Shown here: one piece after another, positions 10,826-19,122 of the stretch
How positions within the stretch are numbered: position 1 is the first letter of the stretch
Layout of the letters: each line of letters starts with the position of its first letter
Source: Comamonadaceae bacterium
Lineage (GTDB): Bacteria > Pseudomonadota > Gammaproteobacteria > Burkholderiales > Burkholderiaceae_C
Assembly: GCA_021299555.1 (NCBI GenBank)
Contig: JAJTGH010000050.1
Location: 1 to 39,619 of the forward strand
DNA: 39,619 nucleotides
Direction of reading: 5' to 3'
The notes under the pieces: generated by a model
The model's input: only the letters and a program-made list of their open reading frames with translations
Database searches by the model: none
Told to the model about the DNA's origin: nothing
Position numbers and translations under genes: made by a program

Positions 10826-11700
10826 CAGACTTTCTTCCTCAAGCGTTCGCCAAACAGCCCATTGGGCTTGACCATGAGCATGATCAGCACCACCACGTAG
10901 GCGGCAATGTCCTTGAAGCCCTCGGGCAGATAAAAGCCCGACAGCGATTCAACCACCCCAATGATGATGCCCCCCACGATGGCGCCGGGCAGGCTGGTGA
11001 AGCCGCCCACCACGGCAGCCGGGAAGGCTTTGAGTCCGATGAATCCCATGTTGGCGTGCACGAAGGTGATGGGCGCCAACAGCAAGCCGGCAATGGCTGC
11101 GACCACGGCGGCCAATGCCCACACCAGCCCGTTGAGCCGCTTGACGGGGATGCCCATGTAGTAGGCGGCCAGCTGGTTCTGCGAGGACGCCTGCATGGCA
11201 ATGCCCAGCTTGGTGTAGCGAAAAAGGGCGAACAGGGCCGCGCAGAGCAAGGCGGTCAGCACCATGACGACCAGTTGCTCCATGGGGATGATCAGCCCGC
11301 CGGCTTGCCACAGCTGGTCTTTGTAGGGCACGGCCAGCACATGGGTGTCAGTCCCCATGCCAGGGATCATGGTGATCAGCCCGCGGGCCACATAGCCCAC
11401 GCCGATGGTGAGCATGACGATGGAAAAAGCCGGCTGGCCCAGAATGGGACGGATCAGGGCGCGTTCGACCAGCAGGCCAAACAGCGCCATGCCCGCGATG
11501 GCTGCGAGCACAGACAGCCAAAATCCAAAGCCCAGCACCGTCATGCAGACCAGGCCGCCAAAGGCGCCGAGCATCATGAGTTCGCCCTGTGCGAAGCTCA
11601 CGGTTTCGGTGGCTTTGTAGATGAGCACGAAGCCCAGGGCGATCAGTCCGTAGATGCACCCCAGGGCGATGCCGCTGATGACCAGCTGCGCGAATTGCAC
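10825..11700 (-). CDS. livH: ABC transporter permease, LivH type
   Basis: 'QLVISGIALGCIYGLIALGFVLIYKATETVSFAQGELMMLGAF', typical LivH sequence; start codon region abuts livM. Confidence 0.92.
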   Translation of the reverse strand: MQFAQLVISGIALGCIYGLIALGFVLIYKATETVSFAQGELMMLGAFGGLVCMTVLGFGFWLSVLAAIAGMALFGLLVERALIRPILGQPAFSIVMLTIGVGYVARGLITMIPGMGTDTHVLAVPYKDQLWQAGGLIIPMEQLVVMVLTALLCAALFALFRYTKLGIAMQASSQNQLAAYYMGIPVKRLNGLVWALAAVVAAIAGLLLAPITFVHANMGFIGLKAFPAAVVGGFTSLPGAIVGGIIIGVVESLSGFYLPEGFKDIAAYVVVLIMLMVKPNGLFGERLRKKV

Positions 11701-11858
11701 GAATCAAGTCTCCGAGGAAAACCGGGTTTATATCCCTTGGGTCTGTGGCCTGTCTTTAGGGATTGATACGAACAGGGTAGACCCGGGCGAAAGATGCACG
11801 ATTTTTGACGATCTTGCGCGAATCTGTGATTCTTTGGTACCCGAATTTTTCAGCTTTT

Positions 11859-12710
11859 TCAGAACTCCAGACTGTCGATCAGACGGGTTTTGCCCAGCCG
11901 GGCCGCGCCCAGGGCCACCAGGGCTTGCCCGTGCAGGGCGCCTTCGGGCGCGAGCAGATCGCTGCGCCTGCGCACCGTCAGGTAGTCGGGCCGCCAGCCA
12001 CGCGCAGCCAATGCCTGCTGTGCCCTGGCCTCGATTTCAGGCAGCGCCCCGGCCTGCGCGGCCTGGGCAGCCGCAAGGCTCAGGCTGTGCAGTGCCTGGG
12101 ACAGGGCCACCGCCTCACGCCGCTCGGCTTCGCTGAGGTAGCTGTTGCGCGAAGACAGGGCCAGTCCGTCGGCAGCGCGCTGCGTTTTGCCGGTCACGAT
12201 TTCGATGGGCAAGGCAAACTGTCGGACCATGCGGCCGATCACCAGTTGCTGCTGGTAGTCCTTCATGCCAAACAGCGCGACCCCCTGCGCCCGGCCAGCG
12301 AAAACAGCCTGAAACAGCTTCATCACGACGGTGCATACACCGGTGAAAAACCCGGGACGAAAGTGGCCCTCCAAGATGTCACCCAGAGCCGGGTCGGGCT
12401 GGATTTTGAAGGTCTGTGGCTGCGGGTACATCTCGCGCTCGTTGGGTGCAAACAGCAGGTCGCAGCCGGCCGCAGACAGCTGATCGGCGTCCGCTTGCAG
12501 CGTGCGCGGGTAGCTGTCAAAGTCTTCGTGCGGTGCAAACTGCAAGCGGTTGACGAAAATGCTCGCGACGGTCATGTCACCGAGGTTTCGGGCTTGCCGG
12601 ACCAGCTCAATGTGGCCCGGGTGCAAATTGCCCATGGTCGGTACAAAGGCGGGGCGCTGGCTCGCTGAAAGGGCCGCGCGCAGTTCGGCGATGGTGTGAA
12701 CTGTCTTCAT
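11859..12710 (-). CDS. panC: Pantoate--beta-alanine ligase
   Basis: '[53 protein letters not shown]', '[16 protein letters not shown]'. Confidence 0.96.
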   Translation of the reverse strand: MKTVHTIAELRAALSASQRPAFVPTMGNLHPGHIELVRQARNLGDMTVASIFVNRLQFAPHEDFDSYPRTLQADADQLSAAGCDLLFAPNEREMYPQPQTFKIQPDPALGDILEGHFRPGFFTGVCTVVMKLFQAVFAGRAQGVALFGMKDYQQQLVIGRMVRQFALPIEIVTGKTQRAADGLALSSRNSYLSEAERREAVALSQALHSLSLAAAQAAQAGALPEIEARAQQALAARGWRPDYLTVRRRSDLLAPEGALHGQALVALGAARLGKTRLIDSLEF

Positions 12711-12812
12711 GTTGGTTGTGCTTGCTTGTTGCCCGCCCTAGGGGTCGAGCACCTGCCTGAAGGCCTGGCTCAATGGCTCTGGCCGAGCGAACTGTAACCG
12801 CAGCCGCAGCGC

Positions 12813-13694
12813 TCACCAGCCGTGGACATCATCAACGGGGAAGCTGCCCTCCTTGACAGCGCGCACATAGGCCCTCATGGCATCTCGCACATTGCCGGCG
12901 TCTTCCATGAAGTTGCGCACAAACTTCGGGTTCTTTCCCAGGTTGATGCCCAGCATGTCGTGCATTACCAGCACCTGACCGGCCGTGCCTTTGCCCGCTC
13001 CGATTCCGATGGTCGCGCAGCGTGTGAGCTCGCCCGTGAGTTCGGCCGACAGCCTGGCCGGCACCATCTCGAGCACCATCATGGCCGCGCCAGCGTCCTC
13101 GAGTTCGTGCGCATGGCGTTTGAGCAAGGTGCCTGCTTCGTCGCCCCTGCCCTGGACCCTGTAGCCACCCAGGGCGTGTACGGTTTGAGGCGTCAGCCCC
13201 AGGTGGGCGCACACGGGGATGCCGCGATCGACCAGAAAGCGCACCACCTCGGCCGTCCAGCCACCGCCTTCGAGCTTGACCATGTGGGCGCCCGCCTGCA
13301 TCAGCACCGCGGCGCTGCGCAGGGCCTGCTCGCGCGACTCGTGGTACGAGCCAAAAGGCAGATCGCCGATGACCCAGGCTGTGCCCTGCACACGGTGCAG
13401 GCCACGCACCACGCATTCTGTGTGGTAGCGCATGGTCTCCAGGGTCACGCCCACGGTGCTGCTCAGCCCCTGACAGACCATGCCCAGCGAATCGCCCACC
13501 AAGATCGTCTCGACGCCAGCGGCGTCTGCCACGGCCGAGAAGGTGGCGTCGTAGGCGGTGAGCATGACGATCTTTTCGCCGCTTTGGTGCATCTCGCGCA
13601 GGCGCGGCAGACTCACCGGACGGCGCGTCGCAGGGGCGCTGGCCGGCGGCAGCGTACCGTAGGGTGAAGCTGGATTGGACGAACTTGGGTTCAC
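12813..13694 (-). CDS. panB: 3-methyl-2-oxobutanoate hydroxymethyltransferase
   Basis: '[35 protein letters not shown]', '[23 protein letters not shown]', '[22 protein letters not shown]'. Confidence 0.96.
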   Translation of the reverse strand: MNPSSSNPASPYGTLPPASAPATRRPVSLPRLREMHQSGEKIVMLTAYDATFSAVADAAGVETILVGDSLGMVCQGLSSTVGVTLETMRYHTECVVRGLHRVQGTAWVIGDLPFGSYHESREQALRSAAVLMQAGAHMVKLEGGGWTAEVVRFLVDRGIPVCAHLGLTPQTVHALGGYRVQGRGDEAGTLLKRHAHELEDAGAAMMVLEMVPARLSAELTGELTRCATIGIGAGKGTAGQVLVMHDMLGINLGKNPKFVRNFMEDAGNVRDAMRAYVRAVKEGSFPVDDVHGW

Positions 13695-13807
13695 GCGGTC
13701 TCTTGGGTCAAAGCTTTGGGGACGGCCGTTTATACATGCAGGCGGCGGTCGGCGAGGTCAAAAAAGTGTCAACGGCCCTGACGCCAACCTGGGGTTGGGC
13801 ACTGCGC

Positions 13808-14728
13808 TCACGCGGGCGTATAGGCCAGCCGCACGTAGATGGGCGCAAAGGCTTCGGCCTGGGTCACATCGATCAGGCCTTCCTTGGACAGCTCAAGCAA
13901 TGCCACGAAGGTGACCACCAGCACCGGCATGCCACGCGAGACATCGAACAGGTTCTCGAACTCGACGAAGCGCCGGCCTTGCAGCGCGCGCAGCACGATG
14001 CTCATGTGCTCGCGCACGCTTAGTTGCTCTCGGCTGATCACGTGGTGTTGCACCAGCTTGGCCCGTTTGACGATATCGCGCCAGGCCTCTTGCAGGTCGA
14101 CCACACTCACATCGGGAAAGCGCGGCTGCAGGGCCTGCTCGACATAGACCTGGGCGCGCACGATGTCGCGGCCGAGCTGGGGCAGATCGCTCAGACGCTG
14201 GGCCGCCAGCTTCATCTGTTCGTACTCGAGCAGGCGGCGCACCAGCTCGGCGCGCGGGTCTTCGGGCTCTTGCCCCTCGGCCGTCTTTTTGGGCGGCAGG
14301 AGCATGCGCGATTTGATCTCGATGAGCATGGCAGCCATGAGCAAATATTCCGCCGCAAGCTCCAGATTGGTCGAGCGGATCTCCTCGACATAGCTTAAAT
14401 ACTGCCGTGTGACGGCAGCCATCGGGATGTCCAGGATGTTGAAGTTCTGCTTGCGGATCAGATAGAGCAGCAGGTCCAGCGGACCCTCAAAGGCTTCGAG
14501 AAAAACCTTCAGCGCGTCAGGCGGGATGTACAGGTCCTGCGGCAGGGCAAACAGCGGTTCTCCGTACAGGCGGGCCAGGGCCACCTGATCGACCACCTCG
14601 GGCATGGGCGGGATGACGGGCTCGTCGCTGTCCATGGCCGGTATGGGCAGGAGCATGGGCAAGTCGCTCTGGCCCCCGGGCATGCCTTCGGCCGGGATAG
14701 GAGAGCTTTCGGGCAGGTCGGCGTTCAA
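13808..14728 (-). CDS. scpA: Segregation and condensation protein A (kleisin)
   Basis: 'FEGPLDLLLYLIRKQNFNILDIPMAAVTRQYLSYVEEI...LELAAEYLLMAAMLIEIKSRMLLP'; C-terminal 'FVALLELSKEGLIDVTQAEAFAPIYVRL'. Confidence 0.93.
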   Translation of the reverse strand: MNADLPESSPIPAEGMPGGQSDLPMLLPIPAMDSDEPVIPPMPEVVDQVALARLYGEPLFALPQDLYIPPDALKVFLEAFEGPLDLLLYLIRKQNFNILDIPMAAVTRQYLSYVEEIRSTNLELAAEYLLMAAMLIEIKSRMLLPPKKTAEGQEPEDPRAELVRRLLEYEQMKLAAQRLSDLPQLGRDIVRAQVYVEQALQPRFPDVSVVDLQEAWRDIVKRAKLVQHHVISREQLSVREHMSIVLRALQGRRFVEFENLFDVSRGMPVLVVTFVALLELSKEGLIDVTQAEAFAPIYVRLAYTPA

Positions 14729-14799
14729 GGTGTGGTCAGGCCGCTGGACGGTGGCGTCCCTCGTGGCAGATTTGGGGGCTGTAGCGGACCGGCTCGGTG

Positions 14800-15018
14800 T
14801 CAGCGGCTGTTGGGGTGGCCGCTGGTCTGGTAGACGTAGGCTTTTTGGGCCACCCGCGCCTGCTGCATGTCCTGCTGCTCGCTGCGGTCAACCGGCTGCT
14901 CCCACCAGATCGATCGTCCCTGGCGTTGCCGAGCCTCTAAACCGGGTTTGCTGGCGCGCAGTTGCTCAATGAAATCGGTGATGCCGGAGGTGTAGTCTGG
15001 ACGGCGAAAAATGGGCAT
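14800..15018 (-). CDS. DUF3460 family small protein
   Basis: 'MPIFRRPDYTSGITDFIEQLRASKPGLEARQRQGRSIWWEQPVDRSEQ' resembles betaproteobacterial DUF3460; located by scpA as is common in Burkholderiales. Confidence 0.75.
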   Translation of the reverse strand: MPIFRRPDYTSGITDFIEQLRASKPGLEARQRQGRSIWWEQPVDRSEQQDMQQARVAQKAYVYQTSGHPNSR

Positions 15019-15137
15019 GGCGCTGGCTTCAGGTGGATGGAACGGCGCATTTTAGGCCCTGGCAGCCGGCAGCCCTCTGCCCCGCGGATGACCGGACCGG
15101 GCCCTGGCGGCGCAAACCCCGTGCGATGCACCAGCGC

Positions 15138-17183
15138 TCAGTGAATCCGCATGCCGGGCTGCGCCCCCGGCCAGGGCTCGAGCACATGAATGCCAGGCTG
15201 TGATTTTTCGTCCGCGTGGCTGGCGGCCAATACCATGCCCTCACTGATGCCAAACTTCATTTTTCGCGGCGCCAGGTTGGCCACCATCACGGTGAGCTTG
15301 CCGCGCAGGTCTTCGGGCTTGTACATGCTGGCGATGCCGGAAAATACATTGCGCAGGCGGCCTTCACCCACGTCCAGGCTCAAGCGCAGCAGCTTGGTCG
15401 AGCCTTCCACCGGTTCGCATTCAACGATTCTGGCGATGCGCAGGTCGATCTTGGCGAAGTCATCGATCGTGATGACCGGGGCGATTTCCTCGCCGCCGGG
15501 CAGCACCTTCTCGGGTTCGGGCGTGGCCGGTGGCTCAAAGAGGGCAGCCAGCTGCTCGGGTGTGACCCGCTGCATCAGGTGCTGGTAGGGCGTGATCGAT
15601 GTCACGTCCTGTCCATCGTCCCAGCGGCCAAGTTGGAGCCCGGTGAGCTTTTCGACGTCTTGCGCGAGCGATGGCAGCACCGGCGCGAGGTAGCGACTGA
15701 GTATCGCAAAGGCATTGATCAGCACCGAGCAGACCTGGTGGAGCTGGACATTGTTGGCCTCGTCCTTGGCCAGCTCCCAGGGCTTGTTCTGATCCACATA
15801 GGCATTGACCTGATCGGCCAGGGCCATGATTTCGCGGCTGGCTTTGCCGTATTCGCGGCTGTCGTAATGTTCGGCGATGCAAGCGCCCGCATCGCGCAGG
15901 GCCTGCAGCAATGCGGCGCCCTGCGGATCGAAGGCGTGCGTGAGCTGGCCGCCAAAGCGTTTGGTCAAAAAGCCGGCCGCCCGGCTGGCGATGTTGATGT
16001 ACTTGCCCACCAAGTCGCTGTTGACCCGCAGCATGAAGTCGTCGGCATTGAAGTCGACGTCTTCATTCTTGGCGTTGAGCTTGGCGGCCAGGTAATAGCG
16101 CAGCCACTCGGGGTTCATGCCCAGGCTCAGGTACTTGAGCGGATCGAGCCCCGTGCCGCGGCTCTTGCTCATCTTCTCGCCGTTGTTGACCGTCAGAAAC
16201 CCGTGCACGTACACCGCGTTGGGCACCTTGCGACCGCTGAAGTGCAGCATGGCCGGCCAGAACAGCGTGTGGAAGGTGATGATGTCTTTGCCGATGAAAT
16301 GGTATTGTTCGACGGCCGGATCGGCCATGAAGGCGTCGTAGTCGCGCCCGCTCTTGCCAAAATAGTTTTTCAATGAGGCCAGGTAGCCGATCGGTGCGTC
16401 CAGCCACACGTAAAAGTACTTGCCCGGCGCGTCCGGAATCTCGATGCCGAAGTAGGGTGCATCGCGCGAGATGTCCCAGTCGCCCATCTTAGGCTTGCCG
16501 TCTTCGCCTGGCGCGATCCACTCGCTGATCTTGTTGAGCACCTCCGGCTGCACGGCGCCGCTGGTCGTCCACTGTTTGAGGAACTCGATGCAGCGCGGGT
16601 CAGACAGCCTGAAGAAAAAATGCTCTGAGTTTTTCAGCACCGGCCTGGCGCCCGAGAGTGCCGAATACGGGGCTTTGAGCTCGGTTGGCGAATACACCGC
16701 ACCGCAACTCTCGCAGTTGTCGCCGTACTGGTCTTTGGCGCCGCATTTGGGGCACTCGCCCTTGATGAAGCGGTCGGGCAGGAACATGTTCTTCTCGGGA
16801 TCGAAGAACTGCTCGATGGTGCGCGTCTCAATCAGGCCGGCCTTTTTGAGGTCCAGGTAGACCTGCCCGGCCAATTCGTGGTTCTCCGCGCCATCTGTGG
16901 AGTGCCAGTTGTCAAAGGCAATGTGAAAGCCGTCCAGGTAGGGCTTGCGGCCGGCGGCGATGTCGGCCACAAATTGCTGCGGGGTCTTACCCGCTTTTTC
17001 AGCCGCGATCATGATGGGCGCCCCGTGCGCGTCATCGGCGCAGACGAAGTTCACCTCATGGCCACGCATGCGCTGATAGCGCACCCAGATGTCGGCCTGG
17101 ATGTACTCCATGATGTGGCCGATGTGGAACTTGCCGTTGGCATAGGGCAAGGCGGTGGTGACGAACAGGCGGCGCTGGGGCAT
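15138..17183 (-). CDS. metG: Methionine--tRNA ligase with C-terminal tRNA-binding domain
   Basis: '[33 protein letters not shown]' HIGH motif, '[16 protein letters not shown]' KMSKS motif, C-terminal '[33 protein letters not shown]'. Confidence 0.96.
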   Translation of the reverse strand: MPQRRLFVTTALPYANGKFHIGHIMEYIQADIWVRYQRMRGHEVNFVCADDAHGAPIMIAAEKAGKTPQQFVADIAAGRKPYLDGFHIAFDNWHSTDGAENHELAGQVYLDLKKAGLIETRTIEQFFDPEKNMFLPDRFIKGECPKCGAKDQYGDNCESCGAVYSPTELKAPYSALSGARPVLKNSEHFFFRLSDPRCIEFLKQWTTSGAVQPEVLNKISEWIAPGEDGKPKMGDWDISRDAPYFGIEIPDAPGKYFYVWLDAPIGYLASLKNYFGKSGRDYDAFMADPAVEQYHFIGKDIITFHTLFWPAMLHFSGRKVPNAVYVHGFLTVNNGEKMSKSRGTGLDPLKYLSLGMNPEWLRYYLAAKLNAKNEDVDFNADDFMLRVNSDLVGKYINIASRAAGFLTKRFGGQLTHAFDPQGAALLQALRDAGACIAEHYDSREYGKASREIMALADQVNAYVDQNKPWELAKDEANNVQLHQVCSVLINAFAILSRYLAPVLPSLAQDVEKLTGLQLGRWDDGQDVTSITPYQHLMQRVTPEQLAALFEPPATPEPEKVLPGGEEIAPVITIDDFAKIDLRIARIVECEPVEGSTKLLRLSLDVGEGRLRNVFSGIASMYKPEDLRGKLTVMVANLAPRKMKFGISEGMVLAASHADEKSQPGIHVLEPWPGAQPGMRIH

Positions 17184-17351
17184 GGCAGGTGCAGGCAGAA
17201 GGGGCTTGCTGCAGGCCCCAAGGGCCAGGTGCAGGCGAAGGACTGATTTTATGCGTCAGTCTGGCGCCGCATTACCATTGGTGCTTTGATCCGGCCCCAG
17301 TTCGTCCTCAGCCTGGGCCCACTGGCTTTGCTTGAACCACCAAACCTTGGC

Positions 17352-18047
17352 ATGTCCACCTCAGTTCCTCCACCGTCTGCGCCGACTCTGGCCACCGTGA
17401 GTCTGGAGAGCCTGCGGCGCACTGGCAAGCGCCATGCCCGCCTCAAAGGCCGCCAGAGCGATGACCTGTCTACGGATCAGGTGCGTGCGCTGCTTGGCCC
17501 TCGGCCTGAAGGTGGCCATCGACGTGACCTGCTCATCGAGTACCTGCATCTTTTGCAGGACGCCTACCTGGGTTTGCATGAGCGGCACCTGGTCGCACTG
17601 GCCTGCGAGATGAACATCCCCATGGCCGAGGTCCATGAGGTCGCGAGCTTTTATCACCACTTTGACCTCCTGCGCGAGGGCCAGGATGCGGCTGCGCTCA
17701 CGGTGCGCGTGTGCGATGGCCTGGCCTGTGAATTGCAGGGCGCGCAGCAGCTGCTGGACAAGCTGCCCGCGATATTGGGCGATGGCGTGCGGGTGATTGC
17801 AGCGCCGTGCATTGGCCGCTGCGAACAGGCGCCCGCGGTCGCCGTGCACCAGAGCGCGGTGGCCCAGGCGAGCCTGGAAAAAGTGGCCCAGCTTTGCGCC
17901 GGGGCGCCCGGCCGAGCTCGCGCTGCAAAGCATCACCAGCGGCACGCCTGCCAACCCGCCGGCGGCGGTGGACCTGCTGGCCTACCGTGCGCACGGCGGC
18001 TACGAACTGCTGCGTCGCATCGCCCAAGGCCGGTTGCCGGCCGATGA
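17352..18047 (+). pseudogene. NAD-dependent formate dehydrogenase, NuoE-like (gamma) part; reading frame lost after about 17900 (frameshifted E/F fusion)
   Basis: 'DLLIEYLHLLQDAYLGLHERHLVALACEMNIPMAEVHEVASFYHHFDLL...VRVCDGLACELQGAQ...CIGRCEQAPAVAV' = 24 kDa thioredoxin-like 2Fe-2S domain. After '..VAQLCAG' the frame becomes nonsense while the 17797 frame continues the NuoF-like part. Confidence 0.75.
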
Positions 18048-19122
18048 CGTGATCGCCGCCCTCGAAGACTCCGGTCTGCGTGGTTTGGGGGGTGCAGGCT
18101 TTCCGGCCGGGCGCAAGTGGCGCATCGTGCGCGAGCAAGCTGCGCCTCGCCTGCTTGCTGTCAATATTGACGAGGGCGAACCCGGCACCTTCAAGGACCG
18201 CACCTATTTGGAGCGCGACCCGCACCGCTTTCTCGAGGGCATGCTCATTGCCGCGCAGGTGGTGGGCGCTGAGGTCTGTTACATCTACTTGCGTGACGAA
18301 TACCACGACGCCCGGCGCCTGCTGGCCGCAGCGATTGCCCACTTGCAGGCCGATCCGCCTTGCTTGCTGCCGCGCATCGAATTGCGCCGAGGCGCGGGGG
18401 CTTACATCTGCGGCGAGGAATCTGCCATGATCGAAAGCATCGAGGGCAAGCGCGGTGAGCCTCGCATGCGGCCGCCCTACATTGCGCAGGTCGGTCTGTT
18501 TGGCCGGCCCACGCTCGAGCACAACTTTGAGACGCTGTATTGGGTGCGCAGCATCGTCGAGCGTGGGCCGCAGTGGTTCTCATCGTTCGGAGCCCACGGG
18601 CGCAAGGGCCTGCGCTCCTTCAGCGTCAGCGGTCGGGTTAAAAACCCCGGGGTCAAGCTTGCGCCGGCGGGCATCACCCTGCGCGAACTCGTGGCCGATT
18701 ACTGTGGCGGCATGGCCCCCGGTCACGAGTTGTATGCCTATTTGCCCGGTGGTGCATCGGGCGGCATCTTGCCAGCGACCATGGCCGACATTGCCCTGGA
18801 CTTTGACACCTTGCAGCCGCATGGCTGCTTCATCGGGTCGGCTGCGGTGATCGTGCTCAGCCAGCATGACCGGGCCCGCGACGCCGCACTGAACATGATG
18901 CGGTTTTTTGAGCACGAAAGCTGTGGGCAGTGCACACCCTGCCGGGTGGGTACTGCCAAGGCGGCTCAATTGATGGTCACGCCGGTGTGGGACGAGGACA
19001 CTTTGCGCGATCTCGCACAGGTCATGGAGGACGCCTCGATCTGCGGTCTGGGCCAGGCAGCGCCCAACCCGCTGCGCAGCGTGCTCACGCATTTTGCGCA
19101 TGAAGTCGGAGGTGGATCATGA
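17797..19122 (+). CDS. fdsB: NAD-dependent formate dehydrogenase, NuoF-like (beta) part, downstream of the apparent frameshift
   Basis: 'GLRGLGGAGFPAGRKWRIVREQAAPRLLAVNIDEGEPGTFKDRTYLERDPHRFLEGM...AGAYICGEESAMIESIEGKRGEPRMRPPYIAQVGLFGRPTLEHNFET', 'ESCGQCTPCRVGT'. No credible start codon or RBS at the ORF start; likely translated as an E/F fusion if the frame is corrected. Confidence 0.85.
   Translation: MQRRALAAANRRPRSPCTRARWPRRAWKKWPSFAPGRPAELALQSITSGTPANPPAAVDLLAYRAHGGYELLRRIAQGRLPADDVIAALEDSGLRGLGGAGFPAGRKWRIVREQAAPRLLAVNIDEGEPGTFKDRTYLERDPHRFLEGMLIAAQVVGAEVCYIYLRDEYHDARRLLAAAIAHLQADPPCLLPRIELRRGAGAYICGEESAMIESIEGKRGEPRMRPPYIAQVGLFGRPTLEHNFETLYWVRSIVERGPQWFSSFGAHGRKGLRSFSVSGRVKNPGVKLAPAGITLRELVADYCGGMAPGHELYAYLPGGASGGILPATMADIALDFDTLQPHGCFIGSAAVIVLSQHDRARDAALNMMRFFEHESCGQCTPCRVGTAKAAQLMVTPVWDEDTLRDLAQVMEDASICGLGQAAPNPLRSVLTHFAHEVGGGS

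Noticed and set aside
12790-12820. Possible fourth TGTAAC ECF promoter (ACTGTAACCGCAGCC near 12794)
   Set aside because: TGTAACC is present but there is no CGAAT-like element at the 17-nt spacing; likely chance.
15216-16376. 386-aa plus-strand ORF opposite metG
   Set aside because: Antisense shadow of metG with no domain signature.
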